The position numbers and the translations under genes are program-made. Below the pieces are notes generated by a model, which saw nothing but the letters and a program-made list of their open reading frames with translations, was not told where the DNA came from and searched no databases. Shown here piece by piece: positions 27,309 through 36,873 of a DNA stretch of 64,000 nucleotides. The DNA comes from Mycoavidus cysteinexigens (lineage in GTDB: Bacteria > Pseudomonadota > Gammaproteobacteria > Burkholderiales > Burkholderiaceae), in the NCBI RefSeq assembly GCF_003966915.1, contig NZ_AP018150.1, positions 682,001-746,000 of the forward strand. Direction: 5' to 3'. Position 1 is the stretch's first letter, and each line of letters opens with the position of its first letter.

Positions 27309-27428
27309 ATGTCCGTGCAGAAGAATATTGCCATTTTCGCCGTCCTTGGCACCGTCACGCTGGCCGCCTGCGGCAGCAAGACCGACGCCAACGAAAAGAA
27401 CTTCGGCGTGGCTATGAGGCTGGACTGA
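27309..27428 (+). pseudogene. Truncated lipoprotein remnant
   Basis: From the ATG at 27309 the frame encodes 39 residues with a hydrophobic signal and a clear lipobox (TVTLAAC, then GSKTDANEKNFG) but ends after a few more residues (AMRLD). A lipoprotein would normally continue well past this point, so this looks like the 5' end of a gene cut off by recombination within the passenger region. A longer in-frame start at 27198 adds no recognisable sequence. Confidence 0.5.
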
Positions 27429-27437
27429 GGAGTTTCC

Positions 27438-28058
27438 ATGCCGCGCATCGACCTCAATGTACCCTTCGCCGAGAAAGATGAAGCCAAGCGGTTGGGTGCC
27501 CGCTGGGATGGCGAACGCAAGGTCTGGTATGTGCCGGACGGCGTGGCAACCAACGTCTTCGGGCGCTGGTTGCCACGTGAGCCGGACATCAGCGTTCGCT
27601 CAAGCATCTATTTCATCGCCCAGACCATCAACCCGTGTTGGAAATGTGGCGAGCACACAAGCGCCTTTGGTTTCATCCTGCCTGCCGGGCACGAAATGCT
27701 GGAACCCGATGATGAAGATGATGACCGGGATGCGTGGTGTCGGTATGACGAGCCGACCATTGTTCACTATGTCACCGATCTTCTGCCCGGCGTGGTGGCA
27801 CGCATCAAGGCATTCTCGCGGCACTACTGCGTCGATTTCAGCAAGACCACGCAAAGCTCGTACTGGATGAACCACTGCGAGCACTGTGGCATGAAGCAGG
27901 GTGACTTCGAGATGTATTGCGAGCCGCAAGGCGCATTCTTCCCTATGGATGAACATGCCGCTTCTCAGATTGTTCTACATGAGTTTGCTGAGCCGTTTGG
28001 CTGCAACGGCGGCGCTGTCTACGGCAACCACCTGTTTGAATACATGCGGCGGGCCTGA
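27438..28058 (+). CDS. DUF5710-domain protein
   Basis: A 206-aa protein. The N-terminal about 45 residues (RIDLNVPFAEKDEAKRLGAR and KVWYVPDG) match the DUF5710 module found in plasmid primases and other mobile-element proteins, where it is thought to bind DNA. The rest has two C-x-x-C pairs (CWKCGEH at about 65 and CEHCGMK at about 145), which could form a zinc site. AGGAG lies upstream of the ATG. It ends 2 nt before the transposase gene. Confidence 0.7.
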   Translation: MPRIDLNVPFAEKDEAKRLGARWDGERKVWYVPDGVATNVFGRWLPREPDISVRSSIYFIAQTINPCWKCGEHTSAFGFILPAGHEMLEPDDEDDDRDAWCRYDEPTIVHYVTDLLPGVVARIKAFSRHYCVDFSKTTQSSYWMNHCEHCGMKQGDFEMYCEPQGAFFPMDEHAASQIVLHEFAEPFGCNGGAVYGNHLFEYMRRA

Positions 28059-28060
28059 CC

Positions 28061-29446
28061 ATGCCTGCCAACATCCTGAACCTCCCGCAGTACCGAGTGC
28101 TGCGCATGGAGGAAACCGATCACGACTACCACGTCACCGCCGAGCCGGTGGACGTGACATCTGCCTGCCCACATTGCCAGTCTGACCGGCTAACCTCGTG
28201 GGGTACCCGCGATCAGGTGTTTAAAGACCTGCCCATGCACGGCAAGCGCGTGGGCATCTACATCGACACTAAGCGAATGCGCTGCCAGTCCTGCGGCAAG
28301 ACCTTCTATCAGGCGCTGCCTGTGCTGGCCGAGAACCGCATGATGACAGAGCGACTGGTGAAGTGGATCGGGCAGCAGGCGTTGAAACGCACCTTCACAT
28401 CGCTGGCCGACGAAACCGGCATGGTCGAAGGGACGATCCGCAACATCTTCCGCGACTACATCAACGAGCTTGAGCAGACCGTCCGCTTCGAAACGCCAAA
28501 GTGGATGGGGATTGACGAAATCCACATCATCAACAAGCCGCGCTGCGTCGTCTCGAACATCCAGAGCAAGACCATCGTGGACATGCTCCACAACCGGAAC
28601 AAGGACACGATGGCGAAGTACCTGTTCAAGATGCCGAACCGGGACAAGGTGCAGTACGTGGCGATGGATATGTGGACGCCCTACCGCGACGCGGTGGGCG
28701 CGGCGCTGCCAGACGCCACCATCGTCATCGACAAGTTCCACGTTGTCAGGATGGCGAACGACGCGATGGAGAAGGCTCGCAAGGGATTGCGAGGCGAACT
28801 GACACTCAAGCAAAAGCGTGGGCTGATGCACGATCGTTTTGTGCTGCTCAAGCGCGAGCGCACCCTGAATGACGAAGAACGGCTGAACCTCGATGGCTGG
28901 ACAAAGAACTACCCGGCCTTGGGAGAGGCATACAGGCTCAAGGAAGCTTTCTATGCCATCTACGAGGACTCAGACTCGCCAGAGAGTGCCTTGAGGCACT
29001 ACGAGGCTTGGAGCAAGGATGTATCGCCTGAGAGCAGGCCGTACTTCTACGACCTGATCCGGGCGTTCACCAACTGGCAACCCTACATCCTCAACTACTT
29101 CGAGCACCCGGTAACGAACGCCTACGCCGAGAGTTTGAACAGCCTGATCCGGGTGATGAACCGGCTAGGGCGTGGCTACTCGTTCGAGGCATTGCGAGCC
29201 AAGATTCTGTTCACCGAGGGCATTCACAGCCGAAAGCAGGCGGGGCCCAAGTTCGAGAGAAAGCGAGCGCTAGAGCCTGTTGAAATCAGCAGAGTCATGC
29301 CGGGCTATGGATTGCCAGTGCTTGAAAAGGTGAGTCCGATGAAACCTCCAAAGGAGGCCGACCAACACAAGGCACCTCCGCCACCCAAGAACTACGGGGC
29401 GGACATTTCAACACTCATCCACATGATCGAGGCGGGTGAACTTTGA
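28061..29446 (+). CDS. ISL3-family transposase
   Basis: 461 aa. An N-terminal zinc-binding region (ACPHCQSDRL, then MRCQSCGKTFYQ) and a helix-turn-helix part precede the DDE domain, with catalytic Asp in WMGIDEIHI and in YVAMDMWTPYRDAV, followed by IVIDKFHVVRMANDAMEKAR, and Glu in NAYAESLNSLIRVMNR. The order and spacing are those of ISL3 transposases. Appears intact. It lies at the right end of the unit just inside the inverted repeat, leaving the upstream genes as passengers. Confidence 0.95.
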   Translation: MPANILNLPQYRVLRMEETDHDYHVTAEPVDVTSACPHCQSDRLTSWGTRDQVFKDLPMHGKRVGIYIDTKRMRCQSCGKTFYQALPVLAENRMMTERLVKWIGQQALKRTFTSLADETGMVEGTIRNIFRDYINELEQTVRFETPKWMGIDEIHIINKPRCVVSNIQSKTIVDMLHNRNKDTMAKYLFKMPNRDKVQYVAMDMWTPYRDAVGAALPDATIVIDKFHVVRMANDAMEKARKGLRGELTLKQKRGLMHDRFVLLKRERTLNDEERLNLDGWTKNYPALGEAYRLKEAFYAIYEDSDSPESALRHYEAWSKDVSPESRPYFYDLIRAFTNWQPYILNYFEHPVTNAYAESLNSLIRVMNRLGRGYSFEALRAKILFTEGIHSRKQAGPKFERKRALEPVEISRVMPGYGLPVLEKVSPMKPPKEADQHKAPPPPKNYGADISTLIHMIEAGEL

Positions 29447-29496
29447 GCGATCTACAACACACTTTTACGAATGGCCGATAAATAAACGGGCTGTTA

Positions 29497-30396
29497 TTAG
29501 AGCTTGTCCTTAGGTGTAGAATCAGCATGGGCGCGGGTGTTTTGCCGCGCTATGGATGGCGTGTCTGGTGCATTATAAGGAGGGGTGGTTTGGGCTGCAA
29601 TGAGCAGCGGATACGTATTCACCGCAGACCCTGCCGGCGTGGCTTTAGGTTGCGTGAGCGAAACGGGCGCATGCCTAGCTTGGCTCGGGTTAGGCTCAAG
29701 TGGCTGCGTCGTATCATGCAGCACTTCCAGCGTATTGAATTGCCAGCCATTATAGATGGCGACCGCTGCGGCGCGGTTGCTTGCGCCTAATACATTAAAG
29801 ATGCTGGCTAAATGAATTTTGACCGTGCCTTCGCTAATATTGAGAGTGCGAGCAATCAGTTTATTGGTGTTGCCCATATTTAATAAACGCATGATTTGGT
29901 GCTGGCGCGGCGAAAGGCGCATGGGGGCGTTACGCGGAATAGGTTTAAGCATAGCAGGTGGCTGGATGACGCAACTAGCCGGGGATTTAGATGTGGTGGG
30001 TAAAGTAGGGGTGAGAGCGCATACAGGTACGTAGTGTCCCCCCAGCAGAACCAGTTCAAATACGCGCAAAATCAAATGAGGATTCAGACTGCGGGGTATG
30101 ATGCCGAGCACTCCGGCATGCAGCAATGCATGGACGGTGGCGCGGGTTGTGTCGTCGGTTAAAATTGCCACCGGCAGGGTCGGATGCTCGCGCAATACAG
30201 ACAATAAATCGGCGATGCGCATCCAGCGCAATTGCCAATCAATCACCAGCAAATCGTGTAAGTCGCGTTTTAAGCGATGGGTTGCTTGCCGCCAGTCTTT
30301 TGCTTCAGCGAATTTAGCGCGGCGATCAATTTGGCGCAGGAGGGCTTTGAGTCCTTCGCGCCGTTCGGCTTGGTCGTTTAAAACAAAGAATTTCAT
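29497..30396 (-). CDS. LuxR-type response regulator, unknown target
   Basis: 299 aa. The receiver-like N-terminus (residues 1-120) has the expected Asp in DLLVIDWQLRW (about D53), but the usual conserved Lys is replaced by Arg (GIIPRSLNP), so phosphorylation control may be altered. A LuxR helix-turn-helix follows at about residues 160-215 (LSPRQHQIMRLLNMGNTNK and ISEGTVKIHLASIFNVLGA). The C-terminal 75 residues are Pro/Thr-rich and probably disordered. The start has a strong GGAGGGG site. No cognate kinase is adjacent. The ISL3 unit ends about 20 nt beyond its stop. Confidence 0.88.
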   Translation of the reverse strand: MKFFVLNDQAERREGLKALLRQIDRRAKFAEAKDWRQATHRLKRDLHDLLVIDWQLRWMRIADLLSVLREHPTLPVAILTDDTTRATVHALLHAGVLGIIPRSLNPHLILRVFELVLLGGHYVPVCALTPTLPTTSKSPASCVIQPPAMLKPIPRNAPMRLSPRQHQIMRLLNMGNTNKLIARTLNISEGTVKIHLASIFNVLGASNRAAAVAIYNGWQFNTLEVLHDTTQPLEPNPSQARHAPVSLTQPKATPAGSAVNTYPLLIAAQTTPPYNAPDTPSIARQNTRAHADSTPKDKL

Positions 30397-30585
30397 TGGA
30401 ATGCCCCTCCAATTGGATATTGTTCACCATAAGCGTGGCGTAAAAATCGGGTTTTTACGCGGCAAAAAGATTGCAAACCAATATAGCGCAACCTGGGGCA
30501 TATCTTGACAAATTTCCCGCGCTTTGACCCCCTAGCCAAAAGACATAATTTTGCCTCGTCTTAGGCAGGGGCAAGGCGTTAAAAT

Positions 30586-31785
30586 TTAATGGAAATGTGG
30601 CTGAGCGGGCTCAATGTCAGCCGGCATTTCTGCATGCACAATTTCGCCCAGTGGGTTGGCGTAGAGTGGGCCATTGCAGTCTTCGCAGTATTCAGGATCA
30701 AAGCGCCCAGCATGGCGGCGAATATCGACGATATTGGCTTCTTTTAAAAGGGCGATAATATCGTCTAGCGGGCTATTGGCCGTTTCGTCCTGTTCGGCGG
30801 CAAGCGCCGCAATGTCTTCATGACCGTACAGCGGCCAGACAATCCCATAGAGCACGGCATTATCGCCTCGCTGCGTAAAGCCAATCCGATATTCATCCAC
30901 GCGATGTTCGCCAAAGCCTGCGATGACAGCGCGCAGCCCGTTTGCATTAGGCGCTAGGGTATCGTTGAGATAACGTACTGCCGTGCGCAATGTATGCGGC
31001 CGAATTTTTTCATCCGCAGTGCGACATGCTGCATGATAAGCGTCAGGCAATAAGCATTCTAATTCACAGCCAGGTAGTGCTTGCGCGAAATTCGCACCGC
31101 CTTGAGCAGCCCACTGTTTTAGACAATCGCTGCGCTCGATGCGTATCCCGCTTTCTTCTTCTTGCCAACGAAAGAGGGCCTGGCCCGCCGGAGCAGTTGC
31201 AACGGCTAATAAAAAACGCGGATCGGCCAGGACTGGGGCAAGCTCGGGTAATTCACGCAGATTCAACGGTAGTTGAATCTGGCGGCGCTCAAGCGCTGCT
31301 TGCGCAAATTGTTGGGTGAGCCGGTAAGTTTCAATCTGCTGTTCTGGCAGTTGATCGATACTGTATAGATAAGGCGCCAGCGCCAGCCGTACGCCATCCG
31401 CTAGGATATGCGCTTGTAAATGAGTATGCAGCGCATTGACGGTATCGGCTTTGAGCGGCCCCAAAGGGATGGTGTAGCGGGTCCAAGCGAGCACGGGTGC
31501 GGCAATGAGTATGGCGTCCCACTGGCGATTCTCATGAGAGATAGACAGTGACTCACTGTGAGCATCTGCAATATCGGCTAAAACGCTGTATGCACCTGGG
31601 TGATTCTGCTGGAGGCGCTCCAGTGCGGCATCAAGGGCGGCTTGGTTGCCCTGCCGTAAAATTTTTGCCACGAGGGCATCAGTTTGAGCTTCCCAAAAAC
31701 GGTCTTCAGTGCGACTGCCTGATACATAAGATGCAAGGCATAAGCCGATAAGTTTCTCGGCATCCGGGGGCAGGCGTTTGGTCAT
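30586..31785 (-). CDS. DUF2863-family protein
   Basis: 399 aa, cytoplasmic. The sequence start (TKRLPPDAEKLIGLCLASYV) and overall length match the DUF2863 family that is common in Burkholderiaceae; the function is unknown. A Cys/His cluster near the end (EYCEDCNGPLYANPLGEIVH) could bind metal. The ATG at 31785 is preferred to an upstream TTG at 31791. Confidence 0.85.
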   Translation of the reverse strand: MTKRLPPDAEKLIGLCLASYVSGSRTEDRFWEAQTDALVAKILRQGNQAALDAALERLQQNHPGAYSVLADIADAHSESLSISHENRQWDAILIAAPVLAWTRYTIPLGPLKADTVNALHTHLQAHILADGVRLALAPYLYSIDQLPEQQIETYRLTQQFAQAALERRQIQLPLNLRELPELAPVLADPRFLLAVATAPAGQALFRWQEEESGIRIERSDCLKQWAAQGGANFAQALPGCELECLLPDAYHAACRTADEKIRPHTLRTAVRYLNDTLAPNANGLRAVIAGFGEHRVDEYRIGFTQRGDNAVLYGIVWPLYGHEDIAALAAEQDETANSPLDDIIALLKEANIVDIRRHAGRFDPEYCEDCNGPLYANPLGEIVHAEMPADIEPAQPHFH

Positions 31786-31854
31786 TTGCAAGCGTATCGA
31801 AGATTTTTTGAGTACACGATGAAATATTCTATGCCTTTTTTATAAGGATTTATA

Positions 31855-31907
31855 AAAATAATAAAAAAGAATCCAGCCTCATCGCATCTTGTCAAAGGCT
31901 GGGATTC
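31855..31907 (-). terminator. Rho-independent terminator of rne
   Basis: Read on the - strand, 25 nt after the rne stop, GAATCCCAGCCT pairs with AGGCTGGATTC (one bulged base) around an 18-nt loop. It is followed directly by TTTTTTATTATTTTTAT. Confidence 0.85.
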
Positions 31908-31931
31908 ATTCATTAGCGGCGTTTTTTATGC

Positions 31932-34721
31932 TTATTTTGTCTCGGCCATTTTGCTGGTTTCAACTTGTTGGATTGGGGCGCTTGCGGCTGGCGGCAAGCG
32001 CTTGCGTTCGCGCCTAATGCGGGGCGGCTCAGTGATTGCCGCAGTGGCTTCATGAGCGCTGTGCAGTTTAGCGCTATCTGTGTTGACGAGAACAAGATTT
32101 GTCGCTTCTAGCATCCGACTTAAGGCCGCCGGTCTTGACGCCATTTTAGGTTCCGGCAAGCTTGCTGGGACCGGCGCAGGGGAGCTCGTAGGCTGTGCTG
32201 CTGGAGTTGCGGCTACAGCGGGTTGGCTCGGAATGGCGGTGCGGGCGGGCGGCACACTTACACTTTCTGGCTGTGGCTGTGGCTGTGGCTGTGGCTGTGG
32301 CTGTGGCTGTGGCTGTGGCTGTGGCTGTGGCTGTGGCTGTGGCTGTGGCTGTGGCGCCGGAGCCTGCTCCGGCAAGCGCGGTGCATAATCGGCGGTTTGA
32401 GCGACATCAGTGGACTCGGTATGAAATTCAACTTCGTGGGTGCGAGTTTGGTTTGCGTCATCGCGTTCGCGGCGACCGCCACGTCGCCCGCGCCGACGGC
32501 GGCGGCGTTCTTCGCCTTCGGGTTGAGCCGTTGTGGTGTGGGGTACAAACGCAGCAACAGAATCTGGGCGCGCAGTTGCGGCAACAGGAAATTCATCTGA
32601 ACGCTCTGTTCTTGGAGCGTCTGGGAGTGTAGCTGCGACCGTTTGACTCGGTGCCGGAGCAGGGGTTTGCGCTCGTTTATGATCCTGGCGTCCGCTCCGT
32701 TCTGGGCGTCTGCCGCGTTCTTGACGTTCGCTACGCTCCTGCGTCGCGGTTGCTGCCTCAAGAGTTTCTACTGGCTCTTCAGCTGGAGCGCGCGCATCGC
32801 GCCGCCCGCCGTTACGCGCTGCCCGCTCGTTACCAGGCTCGCTAACACGGCTTGCGTTGCTACCGCGGCGTGTGCGACCGCTATTATTATTGCGCTCTTG
32901 CGCCACGCTTTTATCCGCAGCTCGGCCAGTTGTGGCTTGGGTCGTGCGTGTGCGTTGCGGAGTGTTTTTTTCAGAAGCAGTGGACGGCTCGGCAGGGGAG
33001 AAACTAAACCAGCGCTTAAACCAGCTAAATAAACCGGAATCTTCTGTTTCCAGTCGATGTGCGCTAGCTGCGCGACTGGATTTGCTACGCTTAGCGATAG
33101 GCGCAGGGTGTTCTGGCGAAATCCCTTTAACTGCAGCTTCTTGTTTGGGGCGGACTTCTTCAGTACGCTTGCTGTAAGCCATTTCCTGTTCCATTTCGCG
33201 CACGGCTTTTTCAGTCATGCGGTGACTGATATGCACTTCATCAATATTAGGATCGTCGTGCCGCAACCGTTCCAGCTTGTAGTGCGGCGTTTCCAGATAT
33301 TTGTTCGGGATTAAGATAATGCCAACTTTAAAGCGACTTTCAATTTTGTTGATTTCTTGGCGTTTTTCATTCAGCAAGAAGGCTGAAACTTCAATTGGCA
33401 CTTGGCAATGAATCGCCGCAGTGTTTTCTTTCATCGCTTCTTCTTGGATAATGCGCAAGATTTGCAAAGCTGAAGATTCGGCATTGCGAATATGGCCTGT
33501 GCCGTTACAGCGCGGACACGTGACATGGCTACCTTCGGATAAAGCGGGGCGTAGCCGTTGACGCGATAACTCCATCAGCCCAAAGCGCGAAATTTTGCTC
33601 ATCTGCACGCGCGCTCGGTCATGCTTGAGCGCGTCTTTTAGGCGCTGCTCGACTTCACGCTGATTCTTGGCGGATTCCATATCGATAAAATCGATGACGA
33701 TCAAACCGCCTAGATCTCGAAGCCTGAGCTGCCGCGCCACTTCGTCAGAGGCTTCTAAATTCGTGCGCAGCGCGGTTTCTTCAATGTCGGCCCCTTTTGT
33801 TGAGCGGGCGGAATTGACATCGACGGAGACTAATGCCTCAGTATGGTCGATGACGATGGAGCCGCCAGAGGGCAAAGACACGGTACGCGCATAAGCGGTC
33901 TCAATTTGATGTTCGATCTGAAAGCGAGAAAACAGCGGTACATCGTCGTGGTAGCGCTTGACCTTATGCAGATTGTCGGGCATGACGATGCCCATAAAGG
34001 CGCGCGCCTGTTCCTCAATCTCCGCCGTATCAATTAAAATTTCGCCAATATCGGGTTGAAAATAGTCGCGGATGGCGCGGATCACCAAACTGGATTCCAG
34101 ATAAATCAGGAGTGGGCCTTGCATATCGTGGGCCGCCTCTTCAATGGCGCGCCACAATTGCATCAGATAATTAAGATCCCATTGCAATTCTTCGGTGCTG
34201 CGGCCAATCCCTGCGGTGCGGGCGATCATGCTCATGCCGTCTGGCAATTGCAGTTGCGCCATCGTATCGCGTAGTTCTTGGCGTTCATCGCCTTCGATGC
34301 GGCGCGAGACGCCGCCGCCCCGCGGATTATTTGGCATCAGCACCAAATAGCGTCCGGCGAGTGAGATAAAGGTCGTCAAGGCCGCGCCTTTATTGCCGCG
34401 CTCTTCTTTTTCGACCTGAACGATCAGTTCTTGCCCTTCATGCAGCACATCTTGGATCCGCGCCGAGCGCATGTCGATCCCTTCTTTAAAATATTGGCGC
34501 GCGACTTCTTTAAAGGGTAAAAAACCATGGCGTTCTTCGCCATAATTAACAAAGCAGGCTTCTAGCGAGGGCTCAATACGGGTGACGACTCCTTTATAAA
34601 TATTGCCTTTGCGTTGTTCTTGCCCAACGGTTTCAATATCAATATCGATGAGCTTTTGCCCAACGACGATAGCCACACGAAGTTCTTCTCGTTGCGTGGC
34701 GTTAAAAAGTATGCGTTTCAT
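31932..34721 (-). CDS. rne: Ribonuclease E
   Basis: Essential endoribonuclease of mRNA decay and rRNA/tRNA processing, and scaffold of the degradosome. It is 929 aa from the ATG at 34721 (GGAG 8 nt upstream), start [18 protein letters not shown]. The N-terminal catalytic half has the S1 domain ([20 protein letters not shown]), RNase H and DNase I-like parts ([29 protein letters not shown]) and the zinc-link [12 protein letters not shown]. The C-terminal about 430 residues are disordered, Arg-rich, then contain a run of about 14 Pro-Gln units encoded by a hexanucleotide repeat, before a short conserved tail. Usual for the family apart from that run. Confidence 0.97.
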   Translation of the reverse strand: MKRILFNATQREELRVAIVVGQKLIDIDIETVGQEQRKGNIYKGVVTRIEPSLEACFVNYGEERHGFLPFKEVARQYFKEGIDMRSARIQDVLHEGQELIVQVEKEERGNKGAALTTFISLAGRYLVLMPNNPRGGGVSRRIEGDERQELRDTMAQLQLPDGMSMIARTAGIGRSTEELQWDLNYLMQLWRAIEEAAHDMQGPLLIYLESSLVIRAIRDYFQPDIGEILIDTAEIEEQARAFMGIVMPDNLHKVKRYHDDVPLFSRFQIEHQIETAYARTVSLPSGGSIVIDHTEALVSVDVNSARSTKGADIEETALRTNLEASDEVARQLRLRDLGGLIVIDFIDMESAKNQREVEQRLKDALKHDRARVQMSKISRFGLMELSRQRLRPALSEGSHVTCPRCNGTGHIRNAESSALQILRIIQEEAMKENTAAIHCQVPIEVSAFLLNEKRQEINKIESRFKVGIILIPNKYLETPHYKLERLRHDDPNIDEVHISHRMTEKAVREMEQEMAYSKRTEEVRPKQEAAVKGISPEHPAPIAKRSKSSRAASAHRLETEDSGLFSWFKRWFSFSPAEPSTASEKNTPQRTRTTQATTGRAADKSVAQERNNNSGRTRRGSNASRVSEPGNERAARNGGRRDARAPAEEPVETLEAATATQERSERQERGRRPERSGRQDHKRAQTPAPAPSQTVAATLPDAPRTERSDEFPVAATARPDSVAAFVPHTTTAQPEGEERRRRRRGRRGGRRERDDANQTRTHEVEFHTESTDVAQTADYAPRLPEQAPAPQPQPQPQPQPQPQPQPQPQPQPQPQPQPESVSVPPARTAIPSQPAVAATPAAQPTSSPAPVPASLPEPKMASRPAALSRMLEATNLVLVNTDSAKLHSAHEATAAITEPPRIRRERKRLPPAASAPIQQVETSKMAETK
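32269..32352 (-). repeat. Hexanucleotide tandem repeat (GGCTGT)14 within rne
   Basis: Fourteen perfect copies of GGCTGT on the + strand, encoding alternating Pro-Gln on the - strand. Because the unit is 6 nt, copy-number change by slippage would lengthen or shorten the linker without shifting the frame. Confidence 0.97.
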
Positions 34722-35212
34722 GAAACGGCTCCGGAGCAGCTCGGCCAATTCTTGCTCTAAGGCAGTAAAGGACGGCGCGCTGCGTTTTATAGTGTTCTAA
34801 AAACACGCTAGGCCTGAAGTTTTGGTGCAGTGCAGAATTACCTTTCTGGTAGCGCTTATTTTGAGCGGTGCCAGGGGTATGCGAATTGACTGGCGCTGAG
34901 TTTTGCTCCATTTAGCGCCAAGTATCGTATCGATTTTCGCCATTGACTAGTTAAATTCAGACTAATCAATAAAATTCTTTTCAACCAAATCTTCTTTGCC
35001 TTTCGGTACTTTTTTAGCTGAGCTGACCTAATCTGGGGGCTCTCGCTAAAACAAAATCCGTGCGTGCAACATATCGTCTAGCTTCAATGAGCGACAGCCG
35101 CCGGTTATCCAAGTAAAATGGCTGTCTATTAATGCTCATGCCAGGTGCAATCTACGCATAGAAAGTGCAGACACTCTCTATGCGGACTTGCCGAAGGCAA
35201 ATTATATGCAGA
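34722..35212. other. Intergenic region between divergent rne and rluC
   Basis: About 490 nt without a convincing gene. It should hold the rne leader, which in other bacteria is long and mediates autoregulation, and the rluC promoter. An inverted repeat GACAGCC ... GGCTGTC at 35093-35126 is visible. I could not identify promoters with confidence. Confidence 0.5.
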
Positions 35213-36217
35213 ATGAATAAGTTAGGCAAAATATCTGTGCAGCACCCACTTCCCAACTCAGTCCAACTGCTTACGATTGACGATGCTGCGGCTGGACAGC
35301 GGATCGACAATTTTTTGCTACGCATCTGTAAGGGCGTACCCAAAAGCCATATTTACCGCATCGTGCGCAGCGGTGAAGTGCGCGTCAATAAAGGCCGGGT
35401 AGATACCGCGTATCGATTAGCGATGGGGGACATTATACGCTTGCCGCCGATGCGGATTGCGCTCAAAGAAAATAATATATCTCAGCCCCTAAGCAGCGCC
35501 GCGCCGTGCGCGAATTTTCCGGTGCTGTACGAAGATGATTGTCTGCTGGTGATTAACAAACCGGCTGGCGTGGCGGTACATGGCGGTAGCGGCATTGCCT
35601 TCGGCGTGATTGAACAATTACGGCGGGCTTATCCCAATTTCAAGTTTCTTGAATTAGTGCATCGGCTTGATCGTGAAACATCAGGCATTTTGTTATTGGC
35701 TAAAAAACGTTCAGCCTTAACTGCATTACACGCTCAACTACGAGACAACCAAGTTGAGAAACGTTATTTAGTCTGTGTGCATGCAGATTGGCAGGCGTCG
35801 CGCCAAATTGTCAAAGAAAGATTGCATAAATATCTGACACCTGAAGGTGAGCGGCGGGTATGTGTCCATGAACAAGGCCAAACAGCGCATACGGTGTTTA
35901 ATTTAATTAAGCGCTTTACAGGCTATGCGTTGCTAGAAGCCGAGTTAAAAACTGGGCGCACGCATCAGATCCGGGTTCATCTAGCCCATTTGACGGCTCC
36001 GATTGTGGGAGACGATAAATATGGCGATTTCGCCTTGAATCGCCAGTTAGCCCGCACCGCGGCAAAGCCAGGGCTTAAACGGATGTTTTTGCACGCGCAT
36101 AAAGTGAGTGTGACGCATCCTGCAAGTGGCGTGCGGCTCGCGCTTGAGGCGCCTTTGCCAAGCGACTGCGAGCGGTTTCTTGAGCAATTGAGCCAGTTAC
36201 AAGGAAAAAACCACTAG
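35213..36217 (+). CDS. rluC: Ribosomal large subunit pseudouridine synthase C
   Basis: Modifies uridines of 23S rRNA (955/2504/2580 in E. coli). It is 334 aa from the ATG at 35213. An N-terminal S4 domain (RIDNFLLRICKGVPKSHIYR and VNKGRVDTAYRLAMGD) is followed by the RluA-type catalytic domain with the Asp in ELVHRLDRETSGILLLAK and the GRTHQIRVHLAH motif. Divergent from rne, as usual in Burkholderiales. Confidence 0.95.
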   Translation: MNKLGKISVQHPLPNSVQLLTIDDAAAGQRIDNFLLRICKGVPKSHIYRIVRSGEVRVNKGRVDTAYRLAMGDIIRLPPMRIALKENNISQPLSSAAPCANFPVLYEDDCLLVINKPAGVAVHGGSGIAFGVIEQLRRAYPNFKFLELVHRLDRETSGILLLAKKRSALTALHAQLRDNQVEKRYLVCVHADWQASRQIVKERLHKYLTPEGERRVCVHEQGQTAHTVFNLIKRFTGYALLEAELKTGRTHQIRVHLAHLTAPIVGDDKYGDFALNRQLARTAAKPGLKRMFLHAHKVSVTHPASGVRLALEAPLPSDCERFLEQLSQLQGKNH

Positions 36218-36292
36218 CGACAAGAAAGCACTTGCGCCCCTCTTAATATTTGGTTGATAATTAAACCAATTGAGATGTAATTGAGGGTGGAA

Positions 36293-36769
36293 ATGGCGCA
36301 TGTGTTAGATCTAAAAGGACTTAGAGAACTTGTTATGGCTATGGCAATATTTGATACTTTAAAATTTTCTAAACGCTTAAAAGAAGCGGGTGTTCCGAGT
36401 GCTCAAGCTGATGCAGAAGCAGAAGGTTTATCGGAAATATTTACCGTTAATCTGCAAAAGCTGGTCACTAAAGAAGATTTGCAGCTAGCTAAAAAAGAGC
36501 TGCAACATCAAATCATAGACGTGAGCAAAGAGCTGCGACATGAAATCAACGATTTGGGCAAAGATCTGGGGCATGAAATCAATGATTTGAGCAAAGACTT
36601 GAGGCATGAAATCAAAGACGTTCGAAAAGATATAACAAACCTGGAGCAACGCTTTGATACCAAGCTCGAAAAATTTGAAATGAGCTTGCTCGTCAAGATG
36701 GGAATCATGCTAGCCAGTGCCGCCGGACTTGTCGTCAGTGCGACGGTAACCCTCATGAAAGTTTTATAG
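36293..36769 (+). CDS. DUF1640-like coiled-coil membrane protein
   Basis: 158 aa from the ATG at 36293 (GAGGGTGG upstream). The N-terminal region (FDTLKFSKRLKEAGVPSAQADAEAE) and central coiled coil resemble DUF1640/CCDC90-type proteins. The coiled coil contains an 11-residue unit with the core LRHEINDLxKD, repeated three to four times (33-nt DNA repeat at about 36532-36635). A single C-terminal transmembrane helix (about 133-155) ends the protein. It occupies the place where gph and a Rieske protein gene usually lie between rluC and sppA. Function unknown. Confidence 0.75.
   Translation: MAHVLDLKGLRELVMAMAIFDTLKFSKRLKEAGVPSAQADAEAEGLSEIFTVNLQKLVTKEDLQLAKKELQHQIIDVSKELRHEINDLGKDLGHEINDLSKDLRHEIKDVRKDITNLEQRFDTKLEKFEMSLLVKMGIMLASAAGLVVSATVTLMKVL
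36532..36635 (+). repeat. 33-bp imperfect tandem repeat in the coiled-coil gene
   Basis: Three to four units built on catgaaatcaa(c/t)gatttg(g/a)gcaaaga(t/c)(c/t)tg, encoding 11-residue coiled-coil segments. Confidence 0.75.
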
Positions 36770-36873
36770 TTGCCGCTACCCTTTATGCGCAGTGCCGGCC
36801 TAGTCGGATGCTGACGCTAATTAGGTTGTGTGTTATCGTATCTTGTCTTTAACCGCAACCGTTTACTTCTATC

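Larger units (their letters stand above)
25016..29476 (+). mobile_element. ISL3-family unit with passenger genes, about 4.46 kb
   Basis: Bounded on the left by GGCTATTCGTAAAAGTGTGT (25016-25035) and on the right by its inverted copy (29455-29476, reading GGCCATTCGTAAAAGTGTGT on the - strand), 9 nt after the transposase stop. Two further copies of the CGTAAAAG(T/C)GTGTTG core lie at about 25078-25093 and 25134-25149 in the same orientation as the left end. Inside are five small genes and an ISL3 transposase. I found no convincing 8-bp target duplication at the outer ends. Base composition is visibly more GC-rich than the flanking genes, suggesting recent transfer. Confidence 0.75.

Noticed and set aside
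27457-27870. 137-aa + strand frame inside the DUF5710 gene
   Set aside because: Shadow in another frame of a GC-rich gene; the DUF5710 frame has a ribosome site and recognisable N-terminal module.
25008-29484. 8-bp target duplication for the ISL3 unit
   Set aside because: Left flank ATTAATCC and right flank GATAAATA are both AT-rich but not identical; the true ends or an older rearrangement remain uncertain.
32080-32761. Cys/Gly-rich, Leu/Trp-rich and Ser/His-rich frames over the hexanucleotide repeat
   Set aside because: Other-frame readings of the (GGCTGT)14 repeat inside rne.
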